A DNA stretch of 57,344 nt from Pseudanabaena sp. Salubria-1 (GCA_023336205.1 JALQCR010000041.1:1-57344); one strand, 5' to 3'. Numbered from the stretch's first letter, positions 8,496 through 17,370 are shown. Numbers and translations are program-made. The notes: generated by a model not told the origin, from the sequence alone.

Positions 8496-8603
8496 TTATA
8501 CCAATTCACAAAAGTGTGATGACAATTCTGTGAATTAAAAATCAAACCCAGTAAGGGTTTTAAAAACTCAAAAATGGCGTAGCCATTTTGGGTTTAGTTA
8601 TAA
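8496..8603. repeat. Three-hairpin MITE-like repeat, copy 1 (gcvP-ruvC gap)
   Basis: Ends TTATACCAA and TTTAGTTATAA form an imperfect terminal inverted repeat. Inside are three hairpins: AATTCACAAAAGTG...CTGTGAATT, AACCCAGTAAGGGTT, and AAAATGGCGTAGCCATTTT. The same arrangement recurs at 14970, 45578 and 54488 and in shorter copies elsewhere. Confidence 0.85.
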
Positions 8604-8652
8604 CACAGCAATTGCGATATATCAGGATTTGAATTCTGGTAAGATTACCTAT

Positions 8653-9120
8653 ATGAAAATTTTAGGAATTGACCCAGGCTTAGCAATAGTTGGATTTGGT
8701 TTAATTGAGGTTGAAAAACCTGCTTCACCAAAACTATTAGAATTTGGCACAATCGTCACCCCCAAGCACACACCAATTGGCGATCGCCTTAAGACTATTT
8801 ATGAGGATATGCATACGCTGATTGAACAGTTTCAACCACAAGTGGTGGGAATGGAGAAGCTATTTTTCTATCGGATGGGAAACTTAGTTAATGTGGCTCA
8901 GGCTAGGGGCGTAATTGTATTAGTTCTCAACCAACACAATATCGAACCGATTGAGTTTTCACCTCCGCAAATCAAGCAAGCGCTTACGGGGCATGGTAAT
9001 GCAGATAAAAGCGACGTGCAGGAAGCCGTAAAAAGAGAACTTAGTCTCGATGCGATTCCGCGTCCTGATGATGCTGCGGATGCGATCGCGGCGGCGCTTA
9101 CTTGTTGGCTAATCGCTTGA
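8653..9120 (+). CDS. ruvC: Crossover junction endodeoxyribonuclease RuvC
   Basis: Holliday-junction resolvase that works with RuvAB. From ATG 8653 the protein has 155 residues, normal for the family. The acidic catalytic residues are visible in ILGIDPGLA (Asp-7), GMEKLFFY and the C-terminal PRPDDAADAIAAAL (two Asp). An upstream in-frame TTG would add eight residues without family support, so the ATG is preferred. The gene stands alone between a MITE copy and a convergent peptidase gene. The downstream hairpin at 9191-9232 could end both transcripts. Confidence 0.95.
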   Translation: MKILGIDPGLAIVGFGLIEVEKPASPKLLEFGTIVTPKHTPIGDRLKTIYEDMHTLIEQFQPQVVGMEKLFFYRMGNLVNVAQARGVIVLVLNQHNIEPIEFSPPQIKQALTGHGNADKSDVQEAVKRELSLDAIPRPDDAADAIAAALTCWLIA

Positions 9121-9190
9121 TCAAGGAAAAAGGGGAAAAGGAAAAAGTGCTATGACTGTTAAGCAGCTAGACAAAAAAATCACTAAGCAA

Positions 9191-9232
9191 AACCCGTAAA
9201 GTTGCGCCCGTTGGGACGCAACTTTACGAGTT
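9191..9232. terminator. Palindromic terminator between ruvC and the M90 peptidase
   Basis: 19-bp arms with two mismatches and a 4-nt loop. The core (AAAGTTGCGCCC / GACGCAACTTT) is related to the palindromes at 39518-39560 and 42582-42634, which suggests a small repeat family. Confidence 0.7.
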
Positions 9233-9238
9233 ATATCT

Positions 9239-10075
9239 TTAATTCTGCCATTGGCGAGGATCAAGGCGATAGTACCTTTGCAGGATTTCATAGAGAACTT
9301 CGTGCTTTTGGTTTAACTGTTTTGGCTTCTCAAAGAATGTCTCCGTTGCCACTGCAAAAAACTCCGCAGGACTAGTTGCACCATAGTTATCGAGAACTGT
9401 CTTTTGACCATTTTCGACGCGATCGCATAGTTGCAAATATTCCGCCGACATTACCTGTTTCCACACCTCATAATCCAATGCTCTCGCTAAAATTGGCACG
9501 CCCTCCGCTTGCCCATCCTCTTGATCAAGCTGATGCGCGAACTCATGCAGAATCACATTATGTCCATCTTTCCAATTGCGAATATCTTGCTGAACTTGTT
9601 CCCAAGAGAGAACTAATTGATCCCTTGTCCATGACTCTCCTAATCTAGCGACACGGCGTTCTTCCACTACATAGCTATTCATTGTTAGCTCATTTACAAT
9701 ATAAGCATGGGGATATACGAGAACGGAGCGCAGATTTGGGAAATAGGTTTTGCGATCGCCAAATAACAACAAACAAGCGATCGCCGCGATCGTGACTTTA
9801 ATCTCTTCCGTAATTTGCAATCCTAGACAGCCAATAAATTGCTTCTCTTTCAGAAACACTTGTATATAGCCGAGCAATTCTTTTTGCTGTTCAGAAGTCA
9901 AACTCTTATAAATAGAAAGATTACTTTCGATAATGCTTAACCATGACTTAGGAAATTGCTGCGCCATGAGGCGATCGCGTTGCCACTTCACAAGTAATGG
10001 ATAGCACAAAATTCCTATGGCGATCGTGCCGATCACAATAGAAAAGATAATTGCTACAACATTTGGAGAAATCAC
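9239..10075 (-). CDS. MtfA-like M90 zinc peptidase
   Basis: Zinc-dependent aminopeptidase family M90 (MtfA/YeeI); the E. coli member acts on the Mlc glucose regulator, but the cyanobacterial substrate is unknown. The 278 residues begin with one membrane segment (about 5-27, VVAIIFSIVIGTIAIGILCY). A cytosolic domain follows with the zinc motif HEFAHQLDQEDG (about residues 176-187) and the downstream ATETFFEKP containing the third ligand Glu. The YFPNLRSVLVYPHAYIV segment before it is typical of the family. The N-terminal anchor is common in cyanobacterial members. The gene is convergent with ruvC. Confidence 0.85.
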   Translation of the reverse strand: MISPNVVAIIFSIVIGTIAIGILCYPLLVKWQRDRLMAQQFPKSWLSIIESNLSIYKSLTSEQQKELLGYIQVFLKEKQFIGCLGLQITEEIKVTIAAIACLLLFGDRKTYFPNLRSVLVYPHAYIVNELTMNSYVVEERRVARLGESWTRDQLVLSWEQVQQDIRNWKDGHNVILHEFAHQLDQEDGQAEGVPILARALDYEVWKQVMSAEYLQLCDRVENGQKTVLDNYGATSPAEFFAVATETFFEKPKQLNQKHEVLYEILQRYYRLDPRQWQN

Positions 10076-10260
10076 TGAGGTGAAATTAGTTGAAATTAGA
10101 TGATTTCAGGGAGATATGACAATTTCTCCATCTATATTGACATAGGTAGTGATGACGACAAGCATTTATTAACTAAAAGATTTATCGTGAGAATCTCGCA
10201 CAAAATAAAGTAACATTGCTTAGAATGACTTTAGAAAACTCAACATTTGCCCTCACACCT

Positions 10261-11598
10261 ATGAAAGCTATTTGGATGTTAGCGGCGATCACAGGCTTAT
10301 CAGTTGGAATTACTAGCTGTGGTGCAGCTAAAGACGCAACTCAAGCCCAGACCCAAAGTCAAAAACCATCTACAGCTGTAGATGTGGCGATCGCTAAGTT
10401 TGATACTCTCCAAGCTGAGACAGAGTACACAGGCACAACTGCACCAATCAGAGAAGTTTCTGTAAAGTCACGCCTAGAAGGGCGTTTGCTAGATTTAAAT
10501 GTAGATGTCGGCGATCGCGTAGCCGCAGGACAAGCAATCGCCCAATTGGATGATGCCGTTCTATCTGCAACTGTGCTACAGGCTGAAGCGGAAGTTGCGG
10601 CAAGGGAAGCGGAAGTTTCCCAAGCAAGTGCGGGTGTAGGAAATGCTCGCGCCCAAGTGGAAAGAGCCAGACTGGAATATCAACAAGCACAAGCTGATGC
10701 AAATCGCTTCACCCAATTGGCTAAAGATGGAGCCGTATCTTCTCAAACTGCGGAGACTGCGATCACCCGTGCGCGATCGGCTGAGCAATCATTGCGATCG
10801 GCGGAGCAACAAGTCAGTCTTCAGCAACAAACGGTGGGAGCAAGTTCACAGAGAGTTTTAGCTCAAGAAGCTATCAGATTAAGAGAACAAGAGCGTCAAT
10901 CCTACACTACGATTACTGCACCAATTAGTGGTGTGGTGTTAGAGCGTGTTAGTGAAACTGGTAATCTTCTATTCGCAGGGAATGAAGTTATAAAATTAGG
11001 TGATTTTAGTCAAGTTAAGGTCATTGTGCTGATTTCAGAATTGGAAATTAGTAAGGTTCGTTTAAATCAATCGGTTGATGTGCGATTTGATACCTTCCCA
11101 AATCAGAAGTTTACAGGAACGGTAAGAAGGATTTCACCAGTGGCTGATCCTGTAGCTCGTCTCATTCCTGTGGAAGTAGTAGTTCCTAATCGCGACAATA
11201 AATTGGGGAGTGGGCAGCTAGCGAGAGTGCAGTTTTCCAGTAGTCAGGCTCGCCAAATTGCGATCGCGGAAACTGCTCTAGAAGCAGCAGGACGACCGAC
11301 TCAAGCACCTAAAGATGCAAATACCCAGCCCAATCAACCAGCAAAACCGAAAACAGATACCAAGTCTAATGCTGCTGAAAAAGGAAAGCCGAAGACTGGC
11401 TCTGTTTTTGTAATTACGGGTGATCCGAAAGAGCCAAAAGTGGCAGCGCGGAAGGTTACTCTTGGCGATCGCCGTGATGGCAAAGTTGTAATTCTTTCTG
11501 GCTTGCAAGAAGGCGATCGCATTGTGGTTAGGAGTGGTGGCAAGTTACAGGATGGTGATGCTGTCAAGCTCAGCGTGTTATCGGAATCTTCTAAGTGA
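10261..11598 (+). CDS. RND efflux membrane fusion (periplasmic adaptor) lipoprotein
   Basis: HlyD/AcrA-type adaptor that links an inner-membrane RND pump to an outer-membrane channel. Starting at ATG 10261 the protein has 445 residues with a lipoprotein signal: hydrophobic WMLAAITGLSVG followed by ITSC-G, Cys-20 being the likely lipidated residue. A biotinyl-lipoyl half (VKSRLEGRLLDLNVDVGDRV), a long Ala/Gln-rich alpha-hairpin coiled coil, the second lipoyl half (TITAPISGVVLERVSETGNL) and a beta-barrel follow. A Lys/Pro-rich insert (about 340-375) precedes the last domain. ATG at 10225 is an alternative start with a weaker signal peptide. The pump gene follows after 62 bp. Confidence 0.9.
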   Translation: MKAIWMLAAITGLSVGITSCGAAKDATQAQTQSQKPSTAVDVAIAKFDTLQAETEYTGTTAPIREVSVKSRLEGRLLDLNVDVGDRVAAGQAIAQLDDAVLSATVLQAEAEVAAREAEVSQASAGVGNARAQVERARLEYQQAQADANRFTQLAKDGAVSSQTAETAITRARSAEQSLRSAEQQVSLQQQTVGASSQRVLAQEAIRLREQERQSYTTITAPISGVVLERVSETGNLLFAGNEVIKLGDFSQVKVIVLISELEISKVRLNQSVDVRFDTFPNQKFTGTVRRISPVADPVARLIPVEVVVPNRDNKLGSGQLARVQFSSSQARQIAIAETALEAAGRPTQAPKDANTQPNQPAKPKTDTKSNAAEKGKPKTGSVFVITGDPKEPKVAARKVTLGDRRDGKVVILSGLQEGDRIVVRSGGKLQDGDAVKLSVLSESSK

Positions 11599-11640
11599 TG
11601 ATGCAATGCGCGGTGCGCGTTACATCACCACTTTTTTTAA
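11596..11640 (+). terminator. Hairpin between adaptor and pump genes
   Basis: Imperfect stem (GTGATG...GCGC / GCGC...CATCAC) starting inside the adaptor stop region and followed by a T-run. It may lower pump expression relative to the adaptor. Confidence 0.5.
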
Positions 11641-11660
11641 AACTATTTTAAGAGGTAACT

Positions 11661-14600
11661 ATGAGCAACCAAAACTCGTCCAGTCCGAAGCCGACAGGAT
11701 TTAGTATCAGCGCCACAGCAATTCGTCGTCACATTGGTACGCTGATGTTGACGATCGCTATTTTTGTGATGGGCGCATTTTATATAACGCGATTACAAGT
11801 GGATTTGCTACCATCAATTGTTTATCCCCGCATCGGCGTACAGATTGATGTTCCAGGGGTGTCTCCAGAAGTTGCCATTACCGAGGTCACTAAACCTCTA
11901 GAAGAAGCTTTAGCAATTACGGAAGGTGTGAATCAGCTTTTTTCGCGTACTCGCGAAGGACAGGTGCGAGTTGATTTGTTTTTTGATGCAGGAAGTGATG
12001 TTGATCAGGCTCTGAATGACGCAGTGGCGAGCTTTAATCGTGGGCGAAGTCGTCTACCTGATGTCGTCGAGAATGAACGAATTTTTAAATTTGATCCATC
12101 TCAATTTCCCATCTATGAGTTTGCGCTTACATCGCCTTCTTTGTCATTGCCAGAGTTGCGACTATTTGCCGATGAGGAGTTGGGACGTGAACTAGCGATC
12201 GTGCCTGGGGTTGCGGGTGTTGACGTAGTTGGTGGTGTCAGGGAAGAGGTACAGGTTAATCTCGATCTGCCCCGCTTACAATCAGCAGGTGTCAGCGTTA
12301 ATGAGGTTTTGAACGCCTTGCGCGATCGCAATATTGACATTTCTGGTGGACGTTTACGCAATGGTGCGGTGGAGCCACTGACTAGGGCGATCGGTAAGTT
12401 TAAAAATGCCAAAGAACTAGAGAATTTATCCTTTGTTGTTAGTAATCCATCGGCTACAACTCCACCTAGACAAGTCTATTTGCGCGACTTTGCGGAAATT
12501 ATTGATAGTACAGAAGAACAGAGGGTTTTCACAACTTTAAATGGACAGGAAGCGGTGCGGTTGTTAGTAACTAAGCAGCCCGATGCGAATACGATTGAGG
12601 TCGTTGATCGCGTCAAGGAAAAGATTGTCACACTTCAGGAAAATGGCTTAATTCCTAGTGATGCTGAACTAACAGCTACCCTTGACGAGTCAAGACTGAT
12701 CAGAGCTTCGGTTGCCAACGTAGCTTGGTCAGGGATTATTGGTTCAGGCTTAGCGGCGATCGCGGTGTTTTTATTTCTAGGATCATTACGCCAGACGCTA
12801 ATTATTTCTCTTGCGATTCCCCTAGCGACTCTTGCCGCTGTCATCTGTATGGGTATTTTTGGCTTCTCTCTGAACCTGTTCAGTTTAGGAGGATTGGCTC
12901 TTGGTGTTGGTATTGTGGTGGATAACTCGATTGTGATGTTAGAGAACATTACAATCGGCATTGCCAAAATCCGCAAGCGCAATGGCGGGGAAGTTGGCTT
13001 TGAGGACATTATTGACCAATCACAAGCTAGTAGCACCGAAATTGAATCAGCTTTAATTGCTTCTACTAGCACCAACCTTGTCGTAATTTTTCCATTTTTA
13101 CTACTGGGTGGATTTCTATCACTGCTATTCAATCAACTAATTCTTACAATTAGCTTTGCTGTAGCTGCTTCGATCGCGATCGCGGTAACTGTTGTACCAA
13201 TGCTAGCTTCGCGACTATTAGCAATCCCTTGGTCGAGTCGTTTAAATGAATCTTGGTTCATGGTCGGATTTGAGCGTCGTTTTGCGGCGGCGACACTTGG
13301 CTATGCAGGATTTTTAGCAAGGATTGTCCATTATCGTCTCTTGGTTGTAATTGCGTTATTTGCAATCCTTGGTGGTGGTGGCTTCCTAATGGCGCGACAA
13401 CTTCCCCAAGAAATTATCCCCCAAGTTAAAACAGGTGATGTCAACGTTAATGCTCAATTCCCCGCAGGTACAACCCTTGCTCAAAATATGAAAGTAATGG
13501 AGCTAGTTGATCAAATTCTGATTAAGCAACCTGAAACAGCCTACTCATTCGCAACTATTGGCGGTGGTTCCTTTGGTAATAACGTTACTGCTAATCCTTT
13601 ACGAAGTGGTAGTACAGTTACACTCAAGCCAAATGCTGACCTGACTGGCTTTGTGAGTCGCGTGAATCGGGAAATTGCCAAGCTTAATCTAGCTGGGGTG
13701 AGAGTCCGAGTTAACCCAGGGCAAGTGCGAGGGATTATCGTTAACAATTCCCCTGTCCCCAGAACGGATATTGATGTCGTTTTGCAAGGTAATAATCCAG
13801 ATCTATTGACACAAGCAGGTTTAGAAGTTCTTAGTGCTTTGGAGAAGTCAGTTAAAGGTGCAACCTTCCGTCCTGATACCGATGCTCGTCAGCCTGAAGT
13901 CCAAATTATTCCTGATTGGGAACGTCTGCAAGCGTTGGGACTATCCACACAAGCGATCGGCTCCACTCTGCAAACTGCGATTACAGGTTCAGTTCCTACG
14001 CAATTACAACGTGGCGATCGCCTTGTCGATGTGCGGGTACAGCTTGATCCTGAGTTACGCAAAAACTCTTCGCAATTGCAGCAAGTGCCTCTATTTGTCA
14101 GCAATAATCGCCCAGTTCGCCTTGCGGATGTGGCAACTTTGAGAGAAGGTCGCGCCCCAGGGGAAATTCAACGGATTAATCAACGTCAGGTTTACCTAAT
14201 TCTCGGTAGTGTAGAGCGCGGCGCAAGTCTGAGTGACGCTCTCAAACAAACCGAACAGGCGATCGCGGAAGTTGACCTGCCCGATGGTGTCGCCGTATTA
14301 CCCAGTTCTGCAAAAGCGGCTAATGACAACCTCTCTGGAGCCTTTGGAACATTGGGTTTACTTGCCTCATTCCTCGTATTTGTGGTGATGGCGGTGCAGT
14401 ACAATTCATTGCTCGATCCTTTGGTGATCATGTTGACAATTCCCCTTGCGCTGGCTGGTGGCGTTGTGGGGTTATATGTGACCAATAGCTCGATCAATGT
14501 GATGGTAGTAATCGGCGTAATCTTGTTGATTGGTATCGTTGTTAATAATGCGATCGTGCTTGTGGAACTAGCAAATCAATTACGCGAGGAACAGAAATGT

Positions 14601-14876
14601 AGTCGGATTCAAGCGATGTTGCAAGCTGCACCAACCCGTTTACGTCCCATCCTCATGACTACGATTACAACTGTTGTCGGTGCTTTTCCGCTAGCTCTTG
14701 GCGGCGGCGATGGCGGCGAATTTTTACAACCTCTGGGAATTGTAATTTTCTCAGGCTTAGCCCTTGCAACAATCCTGACCTTATTCCTAATTCCCTGCTC
14801 CTATGTACTTCTACATGAGTTTAGCTGGGCTAAAGTTAGTAAGTTAGTACCATTAAAAGCATCATCAAGAAATTAA
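11661..14876 (+). CDS. RND-family efflux transporter permease (AcrB-like)
   Basis: Inner-membrane proton-driven RND pump, 1071 residues, the normal length. The first membrane helix (about 27-47) is followed by the porter domain (QVDLLPSIVYPRIGVQIDVP). TM4 carries the proton-relay region LGVGIVVDNSIVMLENI, with one Asp where AcrB has two; VDN is common in this transporter branch. A second duplicated half has the matching helices (VIGVILLIGIVVNNAIVLVE). It forms an operon with the upstream adaptor. No outer-membrane channel gene is adjacent. The substrate cannot be predicted: drug or lipophile export is typical, and a metal-specific HME signature was not seen. Confidence 0.93.
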   Translation: MSNQNSSSPKPTGFSISATAIRRHIGTLMLTIAIFVMGAFYITRLQVDLLPSIVYPRIGVQIDVPGVSPEVAITEVTKPLEEALAITEGVNQLFSRTREGQVRVDLFFDAGSDVDQALNDAVASFNRGRSRLPDVVENERIFKFDPSQFPIYEFALTSPSLSLPELRLFADEELGRELAIVPGVAGVDVVGGVREEVQVNLDLPRLQSAGVSVNEVLNALRDRNIDISGGRLRNGAVEPLTRAIGKFKNAKELENLSFVVSNPSATTPPRQVYLRDFAEIIDSTEEQRVFTTLNGQEAVRLLVTKQPDANTIEVVDRVKEKIVTLQENGLIPSDAELTATLDESRLIRASVANVAWSGIIGSGLAAIAVFLFLGSLRQTLIISLAIPLATLAAVICMGIFGFSLNLFSLGGLALGVGIVVDNSIVMLENITIGIAKIRKRNGGEVGFEDIIDQSQASSTEIESALIASTSTNLVVIFPFLLLGGFLSLLFNQLILTISFAVAASIAIAVTVVPMLASRLLAIPWSSRLNESWFMVGFERRFAAATLGYAGFLARIVHYRLLVVIALFAILGGGGFLMARQLPQEIIPQVKTGDVNVNAQFPAGTTLAQNMKVMELVDQILIKQPETAYSFATIGGGSFGNNVTANPLRSGSTVTLKPNADLTGFVSRVNREIAKLNLAGVRVRVNPGQVRGIIVNNSPVPRTDIDVVLQGNNPDLLTQAGLEVLSALEKSVKGATFRPDTDARQPEVQIIPDWERLQALGLSTQAIGSTLQTAITGSVPTQLQRGDRLVDVRVQLDPELRKNSSQLQQVPLFVSNNRPVRLADVATLREGRAPGEIQRINQRQVYLILGSVERGASLSDALKQTEQAIAEVDLPDGVAVLPSSAKAANDNLSGAFGTLGLLASFLVFVVMAVQYNSLLDPLVIMLTIPLALAGGVVGLYVTNSSINVMVVIGVILLIGIVVNNAIVLVELANQLREEQKCSRIQAMLQAAPTRLRPILMTTITTVVGAFPLALGGGDGGEFLQPLGIVIFSGLALATILTLFLIPCSYVLLHEFSWAKVSKLVPLKASSRN

Positions 14877-14969
14877 AGCACTTTGTACTCTAAAATCAAA
14901 AAAAGTACTACCTATTATTTTTTAATCATACGGTTTTTCCACAATCTAATCTCTTTGATTCTCATTAAT

Positions 14970-15070
14970 TTATACCAAAACACAAAATGGCTACGCCATT
15001 TTGTGTTTTTAAAAACCCTACAGGGTTTGCTTTTCAATTTACAGAAGTGTCATCAACCTTTTGTAAATTA
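14970..15070. repeat. Three-hairpin MITE-like repeat, copy 2 (inverted)
   Basis: Same element as at 8496 but in the opposite orientation. It begins TATACCAAAACACAAAATGG, contains AAACCCTACAGGGTTT, and ends with the degenerate TTACAGAAGTG...TTTTGTAAATT hairpin. The short ORF that overlaps it (14883-15071) is not credible. Confidence 0.85.
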
Positions 15071-15073
15071 GCA

Positions 15074-15115
15074 TTAGTTATAGCGTATTACTATATAGTA
15101 ATACGCTATAACTAA
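15074..15115. promoter_or_regulatory. Perfect 42-bp palindrome, candidate ArsR operator
   Basis: Two exact 21-bp half sites with no loop (15074-15094, 15095-15115), centre CTATATAG, half-site core TATAGCGTATTA. A -10-like TATAAT lies at 15118-15123 and the ArsR-type gene starts 46 bp downstream, so autoregulation is likely. Confidence 0.65.
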
Positions 15116-15161
15116 CGCTATAATGGATTAAATTAAATAATTAACGTTCTCCTCTACCATC

Positions 15162-15557
15162 ATGAGCTTCAATCCTTCAGCACTGACTCAAGTCGCCGAT
15201 TACTTTAAGGTATTATCCGAACTCAGCCGATTACAAGTCTTATGTTCTTTGAAATCAGGCGCAAAAAATGTTACAGAAATCATGGAAGATACAGGGCTGG
15301 GACAAGCAAATGTCTCGAAACACCTAAAGATTTTAGCTCAGTCAGGGATTGTCTCTAGGACTCCTCAAGGAGTCAGTGTGTATTATGAGATTATCGAACC
15401 ATTCATTTTTGATCTATGTGAATTGGTGAGCGATCGCCTTTCTATTCGCTTACAAGAGCAGTCAAAACACCTAAAACAACTGGAAGGATTGCGGCACAAT
15501 GAACCTATTCAAGCTAGTCCAAAGAAATCTAAAGCCAAAGTCAAAAGTTACGCTTGA
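15162..15557 (+). CDS. ArsR/SmtB-family transcriptional regulator
   Basis: Dimeric winged-helix repressor of 131 residues. The fold is clear: LTQVADYFKVLSELSRLQVL, then the recognition helix TGLGQANVSKHLKILAQSG and the wing GIVSRTPQGVSVYYEI. The metal-binding ELCVCDL motif of ArsR/SmtB is absent; the only cysteines are in VLCSL and DLCEL. The signal is therefore probably not arsenite and could be thiol-based (inference). The C-terminus is a basic tail (PKKSKAKVKS). The upstream 42-bp palindrome is a likely operator and the Nudix gene follows after 34 bp, so the two are probably co-transcribed. Confidence 0.85.
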   Translation: MSFNPSALTQVADYFKVLSELSRLQVLCSLKSGAKNVTEIMEDTGLGQANVSKHLKILAQSGIVSRTPQGVSVYYEIIEPFIFDLCELVSDRLSIRLQEQSKHLKQLEGLRHNEPIQASPKKSKAKVKSYA

Positions 15558-15591
15558 AAACTTGGAAAAGGTTAAACCATTAGAGTGAGTT

Positions 15592-16152
15592 ATGGATAAA
15601 AAGCAGCCTAACGCTCAACAAATATGGAAAGTTCAAGATCGCTTCCTAGAAATCAATTCACGCTGGTTAAACCTAATTGGTGAACATCTGCAAGACGATC
15701 ACGGCGAGGTTTTGGAATATTGGCGGATTGAGAAAGCGGATTCGGTAATTGTTTTACCCATTCAAAGCGATCGCATCTTAATCCCTAAGCCAAGTTATCG
15801 TGCTGGTATTGGACGGATAACTTTAGACTTTTCTGGTGGACGTGTACCCGCAGGAGAGAGTCCTCAACTTGCAGCGATCGCTACTCTAAAGCGCGAGTTA
15901 GGGATTGAAGCATCGGCGATCGCGCAATTAATTCCTTTAAATACTGAAGGTTGGGCTGTGAATAGTTCTTTCTCCAATCAAAAGCTTTTTGGATTTGTGG
16001 CTCATATAGAACCCAAAGTAAAATTAAGTCCTGAATTAGTTACAGTTACTTATCCTGCAACTTCAGATGGAGTAAAGGACTTACTTAAGGAGATTACTTG
16101 TCTACAATGCCGTGCTGTCTTGCTGGAGTGGGTATTACTAAATCAATATTGA
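15592..16152 (+). CDS. Nudix-fold protein with degenerate Nudix box
   Basis: 186 residues with a Nudix fold like ADP-ribose pyrophosphatases: VIVLPIQSDRILIPKPSYRAGIG, then GRVPAGESPQLAAIATLKRE. The catalytic consensus GX5EX7REUXEEXGU is only partly kept: the box reads G-X5-E, but the REUXEE part is ATLKRE. Two or more metal-binding carboxylates are therefore missing. It may bind rather than hydrolyse a nucleotide, as in Nudix-derived sensors, or use other residues. It follows the ArsR-type gene in a likely operon and precedes an insertion sequence. Confidence 0.75.
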   Translation: MDKKQPNAQQIWKVQDRFLEINSRWLNLIGEHLQDDHGEVLEYWRIEKADSVIVLPIQSDRILIPKPSYRAGIGRITLDFSGGRVPAGESPQLAAIATLKRELGIEASAIAQLIPLNTEGWAVNSSFSNQKLFGFVAHIEPKVKLSPELVTVTYPATSDGVKDLLKEITCLQCRAVLLEWVLLNQY

Positions 16153-16308
16153 TCTGACATATGGATTAATGAGCGGGAAGTACCCAACATTATATCCATA
16201 TATCAGATCAATCTTTGTATCTATATATAACCTAAATACCTTTGCTAGCAAGACTTATAGGAAATCCCTCTAATCACCAAATATTCTTCTCTTTCATAAT
16301 CTTACTTT

Positions 16309-17329
16309 CGCTCATGTAGGTAAATAGGTGGAAGGAGGAAAAAGAAGACGACGCAGGAAGTCAAAATCAATCCAACGTAGATTGTAAGCCCACTCGAACA
16401 TGGCTACATACAGATACAAATACTTCTTGTGAATACCTCGAAAGGGACGCAGAAAATTGCGTAAACCAACCCAAATGCCCTCCATAGTATTGCAATGAAC
16501 CTCACAAAAACCATCTTGATCTTCATCGCGGGCATACTCGCGCTGAGAGTGACAAACGGTTTGACGCTCACGACCAGAAGCAGGTATGCGATTATAAGCA
16601 TCGGATTCATCGGTATAGACTGTCGTGGTCGGTAAGGTCGTTACCTCTACCTGCGGTTGAATCGTGATTTGTTGAGTATTGTCACAGACCTTCATGCGGA
16701 TCTGACCACTGTTGCGCCCAACAGTACCGACAATGGGTGGACGGTCATTTGCCATGGTTCCCTTGCCTTTGCGTTGATTCCCGCGTTGTCTTGGTGGGTC
16801 TGCTATTGGATCTTTTTTTTTGCTCCCTTTTCTCCTGCATTCTGAAACATCTCGTCCATCTCGGCTTCAGCATCGGGCAGATTACCATTAATCAAATGGG
16901 CAAATCCTCGACGTTGGATGCGATGCCGCCAAGACAATAATGTCCCATAGTCGAGTCCTAGTTCCTCGGCTATGTGTTGGGTCGTTTGTCCTTGTAAGAA
17001 TCCACGCAATATCAGCACGATCTGACCACAGGTGTAATGGCTTCCTGATAAGTCTGTTCCTGTAAAAATGTGAAACACTTTCCCACATTCCCGACACTTA
17101 TATTTGACGATTGGTGTACGTTGGCGATCGTGTGGCGCTTGTCCTGCTGGTATTGCGTGTCCACTTGGACAATGCAAACCCTTTGGATGCAGGATCTTTA
17201 ATAACCATTCATAGCACGCTTGTTCATCTAACAATTCGGTCAGGGGAAATTTGATCATGGCATCTCTATCGATTTATGAAAATGACTTCCTCCTATTTTG
17301 CCATTTCACCTACTTCCCCATATGAGCGT
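16309..17329 (-). mobile_element. ISXO2/IS1595-like insertion sequence, 1021 bp
   Basis: Bounded by imperfect inverted repeats (CGCTCATGTAGGTAAATAGG at the left, the complement of ACGCTCATATGGGGAAGTAGG at the right). It is flanked by an 8-bp direct repeat CTTACTTT at 16301-16308 and 17330-17337, the target-duplication length usual for IS1595 elements. One transposase gene in two frames fills it. The right end lies 141 bp upstream of psbA. Confidence 0.85.
16312..17258 (-). CDS. IS1595-like transposase in two frames joined at an A9 tract
   Basis: The first frame (17258-16803, 151 residues) carries the zinc-ribbon part with CRECGKVFHIFTGTDLSGS and an HTH (HIAEELGLDYGTLLSWRHRI). The second frame (to 16312) carries the ISXO2-like DDE domain: YTDESDAYNRIP, VHCNTMEGIWVGLRNFLRPF and the downstream Glu region. 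The two meet at nine consecutive A (about 16813-16821). One -1 slip turns KKKIQ-stop into KKKDPIADPPRQRGN and reads straight into MANDRPPIVGTVG. Slippage on A-runs is a known way for IS elements to make transposase, so this copy may be functional rather than a pseudogene. Confidence 0.8.
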
Positions 17330-17370
17330 CTTACTTTATCTTTTCTTAGCAATTTAGGAGCCAATTTATG

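Noticed and set aside
10261..14876. Heavy-metal RND (CzcA-type) assignment
   Set aside because: No metal-specific signature was seen; the pump looks like a general AcrB-type branch.
14883..15071. 62-codon ORF after the RND pump gene
   Set aside because: It lies mostly within a MITE-like copy and has no start-site support.
16312..17258. Calling the IS1595-like transposase a plain pseudogene
   Set aside because: The frame break is exactly at nine A and a -1 slip restores the whole protein, which fits programmed slippage.
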